A stretch of DNA of 64,000 bases from Gossypium raimondii (taxonomy: Eukaryota > Streptophyta > Magnoliopsida > Malvales > Malvaceae): NCBI RefSeq assembly GCF_025698545.1, contig NC_068569.1, positions 9,672,001 through 9,736,000 of the forward strand. Direction: 5' to 3'. The notes beneath the pieces were generated by a model that was not told the DNA's origin, ran no database searches, and saw only the letters and a program-made list of their open reading frames with translations. This document shows positions 45,236 through 57,102 of this stretch, piece after piece. A program made the position numbers and the translations under genes. Within the stretch, counting starts at the first letter, position 1, and each line of letters opens with the position of its first letter.

Positions 45236-46320
45236 TTGTTTTGTATCAATGGAACATTTACAGCGTGGAGATTCAACCAATGTTGGGGATTTAGAGAAGC
45301 AACCCTTCTACAGGTTCCTTCAAAGTACCTATATCCTTCATCCAATCGCACTTGGAGCTTTGCTATATGCTCTTGGTGGGTTCCCATTCCTAGTCTGGGG
45401 AATGGTAAGCATGTTCCTCAATTTCTCTATCATTCTATATTTTGAGGATTAGCCTATTTTGTTTGATTAGTGGGCCTTCCACTTGCCACAGAGCTAGTGG
45501 ACCTACTTTCACGTGAACAGAACATAGCCCAAAATGACAGAAAGTTGAGAAAGCAAAGCATGCTAAATTCTAGCTTGTGGACTGGATCAGAAGCTGGAAA
45601 AGTCTTATCCACTTGATTCTTTAAGCTCTGCCATGCTTATATTGATGAAGTTTCGACAGTTTAACCAAAACATAACAAAAGAATAAATAAGAGTACATTT
45701 AAGAACAGTACAAGGCTAACGCTGTAAGAATCTTGAGGTTGAGGTTGAGGTTGTCATGCCTGTTGTGTTACATTTTGATTAGTAAGAATGAAGATGAAAC
45801 AAATTTGGGTTGGAGCAGTTTCTATAAAATTTAATTTTCCACATGTGAAACGTGCATTAGTGAAGAGACATAAGCTCATCTGCATGCGTTGACATGAAAC
45901 AATTGGCAGGGTGTGAGGACAATATGGGTATACCACATCACTTGGCTTGTAAATTCAGCTTCCCATGTGTGGGGGAGGCAAGCATGGAATACTGGTGATC
46001 TGTCCAAGAACAATTGGTACTTTTACTGACTTCCCTCGCTCATATATATTTATACATATATATGGTTCTTGTCTGTTGATATCTTTTTATCAAGGTAGTG
46101 GTAAAGAATGTTTTCTTTCAGGTGGGTGGCATTGCTTGCATTCGGAGAAGGTTGGCACAATAATCACCATGCATTTGAATACTCAGCCCGACATGGTCTG
46201 GAGTGGTGGCAGCTGGATTTGACATGGTATGTAATCAAGTTTCTTCAAGTTGTTGGAGTAGCAACTGAGATTAAGCTACCTTCTCAACTTCACAAGCAAA
46301 AGATGGCTTTCAACAACTGA
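44366..46320 (+). CDS. FAD5: Chloroplast acyl-lipid delta-9-type desaturase (FAD5/ADS3-like)
   Basis: Coding exons are 44366-44938, 45017-45157, 45264-45404, 45910-46016 and 46122-46320, giving 386 residues. The first 70 or so residues are Ser/Arg-rich with few acids and resemble a plastid transit peptide. The membrane desaturase core carries the three iron-binding histidine boxes: HRNLSH (164-169), HRYHH (201-205) and HNNHH (333-337), separated by hydrophobic spans. FAD5 (At3g15850) desaturates palmitate on plastid monogalactosyldiacylglycerol; the ADS family also includes ER enzymes, so the exact acyl substrate is inferred from the transit peptide. Its location beside PDCT mirrors At3g15820/At3g15850. 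The gene is intact; intron 2 holds an (AT)n run. Confidence 0.93.
45201..45232. repeat. (AT)n microsatellite in a desaturase intron
   Basis: Sixteen AT units in the second intron of the desaturase gene. A likely polymorphic marker; no role inferred. Confidence 0.85.
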
Positions 46321-47465
46321 GGTGTCTCTATTGGAAACCCTTCTATTCTAATCTTCAGGGCCTCAGGCCTTCATTTAAAGGAGCTTGCTTAACAATGATG
46401 ACCCTTAGCTGTGAACTAGATTTTTTCACTCTTTACCTGAATTCAAGTTCCATTATCAACAGCCTACCCCCAAAGTTCTTAAGGCTTGAAACTGCAACAT
46501 TTCGCTGTGTTTGTTGAGACCTGTTGCAATAAATATAAAGGTTGAACCATAGTTAATTTATAAATTTGATTCTTTTCATTGTTAATAAGTATTTATTATT
46601 TATTATTATAAAGTTTTTATGCCTGCAATTATCATAATTAATTCCAGGCGATCGTAAATATTAAAATTATTAGGAGATTAAAAATCAAAAGACTAATCTG
46701 AATTTAACATTAAAATTAGGTATGGATGAATTGTGAATATTTATTATATTAGGAATACAGCCTCGCTATGCATGACTTGTCTTTTCAGTATTATTTATTT
46801 AATAATTAAAATTATAAAATAAATGTTCAATATATCAAATTTTATTATTTTTATTTTTAAGATTTTAACTTTTTAATTATATGGTTTTTTTATAATTTAG
46901 GAATTTAGATTTATGGGTAGAATTTTTATTTTACTAAACGCAAAATAATGTTTAATAATTTTTGATAATAATATTTAATACTTTTTTGAAAGTATTTTTA
47001 ATTTTATTAAGAAATGAAATATTTAAGTATACAATTTACCAACATGTTTTAAGTAAAATTCTTTTCAAAAGTATTATGAAAATAAAAAGCAAATTACAAA
47101 AAAAAAACTCTCACAATTAAAATATAAGGGTAAAAGTTTCAATAAATGTAATTTAGTAATTAATACTAAAAAGTAAAATGCATTATGAAAAAAAAGGTAA
47201 ATACCAATAATTCAATTTTTTATAGAGATAATTCAACTTTTAAATTGATAGATTAATTGGAAAATTAGAGAGATTAAAATGACTAATAACCTTAATTACT
47301 CTAAAAGAATTAAAGCAATTGTGAAGAGAAAGACCATTTTAACTCTAAAGACTCCAAAGGGGTAAGTGTTATTAATTGGATATAATATTCGATTTTTTTT
47401 TTGAAAGGTTTTATTTTATTTTATTTTGTGAATGAACAAACTATCTAAATGAAATTAATATAGAC
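46321..47465. other. AT-rich spacer after the desaturase
   Basis: The desaturase 3' UTR occupies the left 200 bases or so. The rest is AT-rich, non-coding sequence with no recognised element. Confidence 0.45.
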
Positions 47466-47646
47466 AAAAATTTACTATTGTATCAATTTTAAGAACAAGT
47501 AGTAATTCTTTAGGAATGTCTTTGAACACCTGCGTATCTGTACTCCTTTCTGTAGCCATATTAGCAATGTGATCTGCAACTTGGTTTCTTTCCCTTGGAA
47601 TATGCTTTATCTTCTATTGTTGCAATGCTTGTAAGCTTATATGGAT
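47466..47646 (-). pseudogene. RNase H-like domain relic, C-terminal part (LINE-type or RVT_3)
   Basis: The minus strand reads KIKHIPRERNQVADHIANMATERS, split here as KIKHIPRERN and QVADHIANMA. This is the C-terminal signature of the plant RVT_3/RNase H domain found at the end of non-LTR retroelement polyproteins. The preceding part of the same domain is at 50150-50400, on the other side of the solo LTR. It is a degenerate fragment with no reverse transcriptase visible upstream, so it could come from a LINE or from a stand-alone RNase H-like gene. Confidence 0.6.
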
Positions 47647-50149
47647 TGTAACGTCCCATTTTTGCCCGGGGCCCAATATGACCCAAACCAAAACCAAGCA
47701 GAAATTAAAACCCAATTAGAATGCCGGTCCATTTACAACAGGCCCAATATGGCCCAACAAAACCCAAAACAAAAAACAAGCCTAGAGTCCTAACCCAAAT
47801 CAAAATTAACCCTAGCCCAAAACTAAACCCTTTTTAGCCAAAAAACCCCTAGGTGCGCCGCACCTAGGTCTGCCCCTAGCCGCCAGCCTCCTTGCACGCC
47901 CTCTGCCACCATTGTCGGCCACGGGTACCTACAGAAGAAAGGATCACACGCAACAACACAATTCAAATCGCAAACGACAAAAAAATAGAAGTTTAAGGAT
48001 TTTAAAATCGGTTATATAAGCCGAATACGAGCACTGTAATGATTTCTTCCTTTTTTACGAACATTAGAAAAATAAAAACAGAAAACAAGTTTCGAAGGTA
48101 TATTTTCTTTTTTTTCTATTTTTTTTACATACAACTAGTAAGAACAAAGAAAGAGAAAGAAAAACCTCGCCTGGAATAGCCCCTCAAGTCCGGTCGTCGG
48201 AGTCCCTTTTCCCGTTGTCGGAATCGGACCTAAAAGGAGGGCTAAGGGTGCCCTCTCCTGGTCTTTTAGGCCAAAGAAGGTTGGATCTTTGAGCGCACCA
48301 AAAAACCGGGGTTGAAACGCCTCTTTTGCGCAACGCCGGCCACTGGTCACGGTGGCGCTACGGCGCCGCTCACGGCAGAAACTCTAGGTCAAACGGGGTG
48401 GGGAGCTCTCTGAAATTTTTTTTAAATGAGATGAAACTGATTTTCTTTGGTTTTTTATTTTATTTTATACTAAGTATGAAACGACGCCGTTTTGGGCTTA
48501 AGCAGCCATGGCCTAAATGACGTCGTTTTACATCATTCCCCCCCAATAACCGCGCGCGCGGCCCTACCCGCTAGGGGATCCGCACGTTTTGGCTTTGAGG
48601 GGATATTTGCGCAATCGGCCCCTCCTGCTTTGCGGCGTGTTCAATGCGATCCTTTTTTATTTTGATTTTTGATTTTGGCCACAAAGTTTGCTTCCGATTC
48701 AATTTGGTCCTTCGACCATGCGCAGATGCTGCCCCCTAAAGCGGCGCCGTTTAAAGGAAGGGGAATATTTCCGTTTTGGTCCTCGGCCTTCGCGCACCTT
48801 TGATTTTGGTCCTATTCGTTTATTTTATTACAGTTTTTACTTTAAATTCCATTTTTGTCCCGATTTAATCCCTAATATGTTTTATTTTAACGTTAACATT
48901 TTTTCTTCATATTATCATTTTTAACAGTTTTATTTTATATATATATTTTATTTATTCATTTTTTTAATTTTATAAACATTATTTATAATAAACCGTACTA
49001 TATCATTTTAGATATTAAGTGTTTTAAATTATTCCATATATTATTTATGTTGCAATGCTATATATGTTATGTTATCTTAAACGTTTCATAGATTATCTAT
49101 GTTAGATTATGTGTATTATTTCGTTTACTCGTATTTTCATGCTATGGTAATTCATTCGTATATCATGTTGTTCAAAAATTATTTCACCATATTATAAATT
49201 GTCACCCCCATCAACGCAACCCTTTTGTTCACGCATTATTTCAAACATTACATTTTTTACCCAAACATGCAAAAATGAAAATTTCATATAAGGCAATATT
49301 TTGTGTATTGGCGATTTGAGAAAATTGTACCCTAACTTACGGGATTTCGATTTTCCTCGATAAATTCAAATACATGGATCTTTTCAAACAAAAGTTTTTA
49401 AATGTTCTCGGTAATTAAAGATCGTGTTCTAACTTACGGAATATGGTCTTTTCTAAAATCGAGATAATCGAATGTCTTTCAAATAAGTAAATTTTTCAGC
49501 ATGTATTCTCGTATCGGGAATTCGATACGTTATGTCGTAACGCATTGGATATGACATGTTGTTTTCTCGATATGAGGATTTTTCTAAAAATAATAAAGGC
49601 GATATTTTGCATTTGGAAATTCGAGAAAGCGTGCCCTAACGTGCTGGGTTTCGATTTCTCATTTGACCAAATAGCCAAATATCCTCTTAAAACTTCAAAG
49701 TATGGGTTTTTAAAACCATAAGGTGATCTTAGTTTTGATGGTTTAAAGTATCGTGTCCTAATGTGCTGGATGTGATATTCCTTCAGAACAAGAGAATCTT
49801 AAATTTCAATCCATGTTATTCGAGTTTTTTTTAAGAATCGTATTTTTAAAACTCTTCAAAATTTTCAATCTTCGGCACTAAGACACTAATTAATCAACTA
49901 GGTACCAATTTTAGGCACATCGAGGGTTCTAATCCTTCCTCGTGTGTAACCGACTCCCGAACCCGTTTTTCTGGATTTTTGTAGACCGAAAAATAATGTT
50001 TTAATAAATCAAACTATTTATTAGAACGATCAAATTGCTAGGTGATCCGATCACACCTCATTAAAAAAAGGATTGGTGGCGACTCCCGTGTTCGTTTTCA
50101 TTTTCAAAATCCAAGTCGACCCCGTTTTTACAAGAAAATAGTGTCAACA
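47647..50149 (+). mobile_element. Solo LTR (2.5 kb) inserted in an RNase H-like relic
   Basis: The sequence starts TGTAACGTCCC and ends GTGTCAACA, flanked by perfect 5-bp duplications TGGAT at 47642-47646 and 50150-50154. The left 1.2 kb is GC-richer with 'gcccaatatgacccaa' blocks and a typical LTR promoter-like section; the right part carries repeated 'taacttacggaatttcgat' segments. There is no gag/pol-like coding region between the termini, so a solo LTR is the best reading. Its terminal sequence differs from the families at 4-13 kb. The strand is set by the TG...CA start motif (an assumption). The element looks whole at its ends and non-coding. Confidence 0.75.
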
Positions 50150-50404
50150 TGGATCCTTCGTATCAACGTTGTCGATGAATTTGCTAAGTGTACATCTTGA
50201 ATAACTTTGACGACCTCTAGATTATCAATGTGGATCACTTCTTTTTGATACCCTCTTCTTTAGATGAGAGTCAATCTATCTAAGATACCCCAAAGTTCAA
50301 CATAAAAAACTGAACATAATCTCAAATAACGATTGAAACCCGCTATCCATTCCCCTTCTTGCTTAAACGCTAACCCCAGCAACAACCTGCATCAGTGAAT
50401 AGAT
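50150..50404 (-). pseudogene. RNase H-like domain relic, N-terminal part
   Basis: The minus strand reads EWIAGFNRYLRLCSVFYVEL, then LWGILDRLTL and EVIHIDNLEVVKVIQDVHL, which are the central strands and helices of the RVT_3/RNase H domain, including the conserved Glu in the 'aEL(w)g' helix and the D in 'hiDN'. The rest of the domain lies at 47466-47646, beyond the inserted LTR. It is degenerate upstream of about 50360. Confidence 0.65.
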
Positions 50405-52655
50405 GACTCCAATTACCGTTAAATATAATACTCATCAACTAGAATTATTAATTCTCTTTTCGTTACAAATTTTATTTTGTAACTGATTTTTGAGTTCAAC
50501 TTTACTGTTTACATTTCTAAACATTAAATGATATTATTATGGTGTAATCATTTTGTAAATTATTAATTAATTTAGATTGAAAACGTGTGAATGAATTAAA
50601 TTTATTTAATATACACCATATTATATAAATATAGAAAATGTCCAAATCACACTTAATTTTTTTCTTTTTATAACCTATGCTTTTTGAGCATTAGAACAAA
50701 AATCAAAGCAATATTCTCATAGTTAATTAAGAAAGTATTAAAAATTTAAATTTAATAAGTTATCCAAATGACCATAAAAAAATGAAAGATAAACTTTCAT
50801 TTTGTAACCTTTATATAGAAAAATATTTAAGTTTTAGGAGATTGAAAGTTCAAATAATACACTAAAACTATATTTATAATTGGTCAAATACCTTATTACT
50901 TTATAATACATGAATTTTAACTATTTAAAAATATTTTTCAGTTATTAAAAAAACAATGAGATTTTATGATCAAAATGACAACCTCTAAGAAACTAATTAA
51001 AAGGCACAATTAAGAATAACCTTTAAAGTTCAATAAATAAATTAAATTAATAGTAGTAAAAAGCTCGTAATTTTAATAATTTTATTTAAAAACCTTAAAT
51101 TACCCTACTCACTCTTGATGGAGTTGAAAATAAATATATAAATGAATTTATTTAGCCATTAAGTAGAAATTAGCAAATCACAAATAATTAAAATAGAACA
51201 ATAAATTTTAAAATTATATTTGAACATTAAGTAGCAACAAAATCACAAACAATTTAAATGTAAAAAAATTTAGAAATTATAAAAAATTATTTCTTTTCCA
51301 AAATACCTAAATTATTATACTGCCTAAATTACCTCATTTACTTTTAATGGCTGACAAAGGAGCGTTATGTGATTACTATACTACTGCTTTAGATTTAGTC
51401 ACGTTTAGGGTATTTGAGAGGTCAACGAAACTTGGACATGCAGCCAGAATATTGGGTATATATTTGATGTATTTTTGAATAAAAACATATTCTTTATTCA
51501 AAAGATAATCATGTAATGTCATCCCATCCATAGATGTAATGCAATTGTCAAAGATGTCATAATTTGGCTTTTGTTTAACTTAACTAGTTTTTACATTTTT
51601 CGACAAGTTTTGATTTTCCTTAAACATAAATTTTGAATATCGCACAGGTGGGTGATGTATAAAGGCAATAGAGGAAAATTGTGGGAATCATAATCTATAT
51701 TATAGCATCATCAATTTGACTAACATCTTTTAAAGCAAAAGAATATATTCATTTTCTTTTTAAAGTTTGTCATTGTATTTATTATTTAAAAAATTGTAAT
51801 TAAAGCATAATCTTTGATATGTTTAAAAATATTGAGCAGTAAAACGTTCCATCGTACATTGTAACATAGTATCCTAACCAAAGAAACGTAAGGCATGAAA
51901 TGATTTGGTGGAAATTAAGTCCACCAAACTCAATTATGAGGGGAATGGGGCAGCAACACCCCACACCCTCCACTAATTATATGATTCCATCAAAAGTCTG
52001 TATCATTCCTCCATCTCATTTTCGCATTTACTACAAATTCATTCTTTTCCATCAAAATATTTTAAGGTATCATTTTTTTTTAATTTGGTTTTTCTGTTAA
52101 GTATAGTTAAATATCTAACGTTCTGCTAACTATCTATTCAATCGTAACTTCAAAAAATTTACAAATAATCTAAATTTGATCCTAAATTAAAAATATATAA
52201 AAATACATAAATATTTTGAATAATTTTAAAATATATATAAAAATAAAAATATGCATAAATATTTTTGTTATAACTGGGGTAACCAACGTAAAAACACTAA
52301 ACAGCAAAGAATCAGAAAGAAAAAAACTGTACATAGAGATTTTCAGATATTTTTAAAAAAATCAACTCCAATTTGTGAGGCGCGTTACAGTTCAAACTCT
52401 CAACCGGCTTTGCCTTCTTTTTATTTTCTCCCTGTGAAAGAGGTCACTGCTTAAAAAGTTCTAAACAGTGAAAAATGTCGGTAGTCGATTATAATTCTAA
52501 AATGGCTCTTTTCTTCTTCTTTTTCAATTATTTGTTTGAATTATAAGAAGATTTGACAGATCGTCCATGAATTTGTCTTTGTTGAAAAATATGGATCCGT
52601 ATGTCTCATGCATAGTGGCACCTTAATGTTCTTTGACAGTTTCACATGAGTTTTG
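50405..52655. other. AT-rich intergenic stretch
   Basis: Long AT-rich non-coding sequence. There is a small hairpin TTTGGTGGA/TCCACCAAA at 51904-51928. No gene, tRNA or element boundary is recognised. Confidence 0.45.
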
Positions 52656-52662
52656 GAGGGGA

Positions 52663-52987
52663 TAGAGGTGTTCATGGGCCAGGCGGCCGCGCCCATGACT
52701 TGCTTGAAATATGAGAGGGTTCGGGTAAAAATATAAGCTCGAAATATGGGTTTGGGCAAAAAAACGAGTCACGTCCTGATCCGAATATAATAAATATTTA
52801 TTTTTTATTTTAAAAATAATATTTTGGTGTTTATTAAAAAATGGGCCAGACCGGACTCGGGCCTAGAAATTTTTTTAGGCCGGGTTTGAATAAAATTTTA
52901 AGCTTATATTTCGGGTCGGGACAGGCCTGGGCCTAGGACACGTGCCAATTTTTTTCCTGGGCGTAGCCCAGCCCATGGACACCTCTA
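52663..52987. mobile_element. Small hAT-like inverted-repeat element (MITE)
   Basis: The left end TAGAGGTGTTCATGGGC and the right end GCCCATGGACACCTCTA are inverted repeats with one mismatch. The flanks GAGGGGA (52656-52662) and GAGGGGG (52988-52994) look like a target duplication with one change. It is 325 bp, rich in 'gggcc/ggccc' and non-coding. The TA..TA ends, GGTG near the tip and 7-8 bp duplication suggest the hAT superfamily. Confidence 0.6.
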
Positions 52988-52994
52988 GAGGGGG

Positions 52995-54505
52995 CTGTTA
53001 GGTTCTTGGTTTTGTTGCACATTATTATGTGTTATATAAGCTATTTGTTCATTACGTATTATTAGTTTTCGAACCATATTATATAAGTAATAAAAAAACA
53101 CATTTAGCTAAATGGTACATATAGATCCAAAACGTTAAAAGTTGGTGTTAATTACATAAAATGATTTCTATGGTTTTTTCATCATTCTTTCAACATTTTT
53201 ATTCTATATGGTATACGGAATTAAATTAGATATAGATTCTTAATTTAATCCCTTCTTTTATGAACACTCCAGTTTAAGATAAAACTAATGTTTTAACTGC
53301 ATGCAATAATAAGCATCAATGTGTTGTTTCATAATAAGTTGCTTTATTTTATATTAATGGTCTAAAATAATAATTAGTGTTGGTAGGAATACACTGATAT
53401 TTTAAAAACCAAATAAGTAATGACAACTGACAGTCTAATTCCTACTAATTAAGGTCCGACCACTTTAAAATGAAAAAAATTGTATTTAAATCTCTTTTAA
53501 TTTATAAAATTTTAAATTAATAATAATAAAATTACACTTTAACTCAAATTTAATTAATCATTTAAAAATTAATTAAAATGATGATATTATATTTTTATTA
53601 TTATAAAAATATATAATTTAATTCCAACCAACCCAAAAAGAATTTATGGCTTCCCCCTGCTATTATCTCTATTTTCTACATAACGTATAATATATGTGTG
53701 TACGAGAATGGGAATGGATAAGAAGCAGGAACTGGAGGTGCCATGGCCATGGTTCTCTTGTTGATGACATCATCGATTTGCATTATTGAGCTTAAATTAT
53801 TTTTCTTTCATTTTCCTTTGGATCTAACGCATGATGTTGTTTTGCTTTTTCCCGGCCCTTGTTCTCTGGCTTTTCTGCTTTTCTTTTACTGGTGGGTTGC
53901 TGAGGAAAACTGGGAAGACAGTGTTTGTCTATTCTATAATTATAATAATTGTTTTGAAGTTATTAGAATTATACATGTTGAGAGTACAATCTGAAAAAAA
54001 TATGGAAGCATTAATAATGATATTATTTTAATTTTGATCTATTCTTACCGGAAAACTGCTAAGTACATTGGTAGGCATAAAAAAATCTATGATTCGTAAA
54101 TGGATAAATTAATTTAATTTGTTTACACAAGTGGAAAGTAAGTTGAGTCACGGCAGGCATATATTTTATGAAATTAAGTGAATATTTGATATGGTGAAAG
54201 AAAATAAACGTTAAAACTAGATATGGAATCTATTGTTTGTTAGGCCAAAATTTGGAAGAGATTTATTCTTTACTATCAAATTGTAAGCCATCAATGGTAG
54301 AATTAAGCAGTACAAAGGAATTGATCCATGTGTTTTGACTTTTCATCAATTAGGTATAAGTGAATCAAATGAAGACCTCCCGTAATAAAATTGTTAAAAA
54401 TAAATATAATTTTTTATTATCTTTCCTTATTTGATAAAGTTGTCGAAAAATATAAAATGATAAATTTGGTTTTAGTAAAAACTATAATTTGATATATTTA
54501 TAGAC
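52995..54505. other. Intergenic stretch with unassigned short open frames near 53.7-54.0 kb
   Basis: Mostly AT-rich. At 53708-54030 there is a less AT-rich patch with a TATA-like sequence just before it and several short overlapping frames, one hydrophobic. None matches a family I recognise, and no splice model joins them convincingly. Confidence 0.35.
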
Positions 54506-54514
54506 TGATTTTCT

Positions 54515-55661
54515 GGGCAAAATATCAAAAAAAGTCTTATTTTTTAAAAATTTATCGAAATGGGCCCGGTATTTTATTATTTACCGGAATGGGCCATTTT
54601 CCCCAAAATCGCGTCCACGTCAGCGCGATGTCAGGAGATGTGTCAGCAAATCGCGTCCACGTCAGCGCGCTTTGCTTACGTGGACACAAATCGCGCCTAC
54701 GAGGACGTGATTTTCTGACACATCAGCAAAACGCGCTGACGTCCACGCGATTTGCTGACACGTCCCCTAACATCGCGCTGACGTAGACGCGATTTTGGGA
54801 AAAATGGCCCATTCCGGCAAATAATAAAATACCGGGCCCATTTCGGTAATTTTTAAAAAAATAGGGCTTTTATGTGTAATTTGCCCTTTTTTTTGGTATT
54901 TTGCCCCTAATAATACATATTAATGTATTACTGTAATATGTAGCTCAAATTATGTATTGTAGTTAATATTCATAATATTGTAGCTCAAATTGTCAATCCG
55001 TCTATACTATTGTACTAATAATATATATTAATGTAATATTGAAGAGTTAATTGATTAAAAAATAAATGCAACAAGTACAAAAAGATTCAAAATTATTACC
55101 AACAAGATTTGAACCAAGGTACTAAGGAAAAGAGCAAGCATCTTAACCAACTAAGCTAAACTAATTAATTGATATATTATAAAAATATCGTTATTATCTT
55201 AATTAAATTACTTACGTTCTAATGATTTATCGGACCTATTCCATACACGTGTCGATCGAAAAAATAATACAACAATTACGTAAAAAAATCCGTGTTTACT
55301 TCAAATAAATAAGGAAAATAATGATTTGAATGTTTCAAAATTCAATTTTAAACCGAAAAAATTAAAATTTAGAGGCAAAAAAGGATCTTTTTCGACGAAA
55401 ACTGCGGCAAACTGTCTCAATCGAAAAGTTATTCGAAATAAAAAAAATCGTCTTAATCGGACAACCGAGCCAAAAGTTATGGCCTTTCAAAGTTTTCCAA
55501 GCTAAAAAACATAAATTGTTCATGAATTATTGCTTCCACGTTAGCAAATCGAGCTTTCGAGGACGCGATTTCAGGGAAAATGGCCCATTCCAGTAAATAA
55601 TAAAATACCGAACCTATTTCGGTAAATTTTAAAAAATAGGACTTTTATGTGTAATTTACCC
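54515..55661. mobile_element. Non-autonomous Mutator-like element (MULE) with extra internal terminal-repeat copy
   Basis: It is flanked by the perfect 9-bp duplication TGATTTTCT at 54506-54514 and 55662-55670, the hallmark length for Mutator. Its ends are inverted repeats of about 100 bp: GGGCAAAATA... on the left, and on the right the reverse of GGGTAAATTACACATAAAAG. Both lead into CGGTATTTTATTATTTAC and AATGGGCCATTTTCC. A third, inverted copy of this end lies internally, finishing at 54887-54906, so 54515-54906 is itself a large palindrome built on GCGCTGACGTGGACGCGA-like units. There is no transposase; it is 1147 bp long. The interior includes a tRNA-like segment. Confidence 0.8.
55101..55164 (-). 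other. tRNA-like or SINE-like segment inside the MULE
   Basis: On the minus strand a perfect A-box match TAGCTTAGTTGG (55158-55147) is followed 31 bases later by GGTTCAAATCT (55115-55105), close to the B-box consensus. The spacing fits a tRNA gene, but the anticodon stem does not pair, so it is a decayed tRNA or a tRNA-derived SINE head. Confidence 0.45.
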
Positions 55662-55670
55662 TGATTTTCT

Positions 55671-57102
55671 TTCTCTCTTTGAAAACTCTTATTCCTACTT
55701 TCCCTAGGGTTAGGTACCTTTTTGTTATGCAAGAGTGAGTAATTCTCGTTTATTACAAATTATAAAATGACAAAATATCTCTGATTTATATTTATTGTTA
55801 ATATTACTGTTTTTATCTAATTTATAAATAAATTTTAATTTTCATTTAAATATAATTATTTTTGAAAATTGAATAATCTCAATGAATGGAAATTAAAGTC
55901 GGTCAGAAGTTTTAGAAGGTAATGAATAGCATCTACTTGGGAACTATAAACATCATACGAATAATTATAAAATGAATCAAATAGGGTTTGTATGGAGTTT
56001 GAGTTGGATAAAACTTCAACTTACTTTTGAATTTGTTGCTATTCGACTACCAATTGGTATCAACAGATGTCATGTTAGTGGTATCTGTAAAAAAAAATGA
56101 AATAAAGGCAATAAAGGAACAAATATCATTTTCTCTAGTTGTTCCTTTCCCATTTGTGAGGTCTTCCCTCACTTTCCATTAAAGCTTGAATAGGACATCA
56201 TGGTGCAACATTAAAAAGAAATTATTAATAAATAATTTTATAATTCCTTTTTTCTATCTCACATTTTCATTTTTATTATAAAAAATTCACTTTTATATAT
56301 TAGAAGTGAAATAAAAAGTGCCATATGGCCCACTCTTGTAAAATAATTATTTTTACTTTGGTTTTAGTAAGTGATTGAGTTCAACAAAAAGAGTTGGTCT
56401 TTTTTTTATATATTAGTAAAATTTTAAGGAATTATTTTTAAGCATCGGATTTCTTTCAAAACATTAATGAATATATGAGATGATTATTTTTTTTCAAAGG
56501 AAATAGTAAAAAGAACATCTAAAATCATAAATGTATTAATAGGTCGGCTGGGCACATGATGAACCAAAGTGTGGGCAGTGCAACCTTTGCTAAGCAATGG
56601 ATAAGTTATATACTAATTCAATTTAAGCAGGTGGTGGACATATTCCAATCGTTTTTAAAACTTGTCCGAGTTGTAAGGGTAATCAACCGAGTTGCACCAT
56701 GGATAAAACTGAGTCGTACGTATTCGATTCACTTTTTCATAGTTTAAGCTCTGACTTGTAATTCGAGATTCATTTTCTCTTGGGGCCCCCTACCCAGATA
56801 TTTTTTAAGGGAAATGGAATAGTGGCTTTAACTTCGATATAATTAGTAATAATTAATGTAATTCACATGTCCGAATTTCAGCATCGACTTCTGATAACCC
56901 ACTCATCTTCTTCCCAGAAAACACTATAAATTCTCCCTTAAACGCTTTACCTTTCCTCAACGTCTACTTTTTTATATTTTCCATTCCTCACATTTCTCCA
57001 CAAAAAGTCTTCCAATTTTTTTCCCAGTTTCTCTTTGCTGCAAAAATCAAAGGCAGTGGGATCTAAAGAATCGAAGGGTTGTTTGTATTTTAGGGAAACG
57101 AA
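55671..57102. other. Intergenic stretch and LOR promoter
   Basis: AT-rich, no gene seen. A TATAAA box at 56925-56930 stands 173 bases before the ATG of the LURP-one-related gene, with a CT-rich leader after it. Confidence 0.5.
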
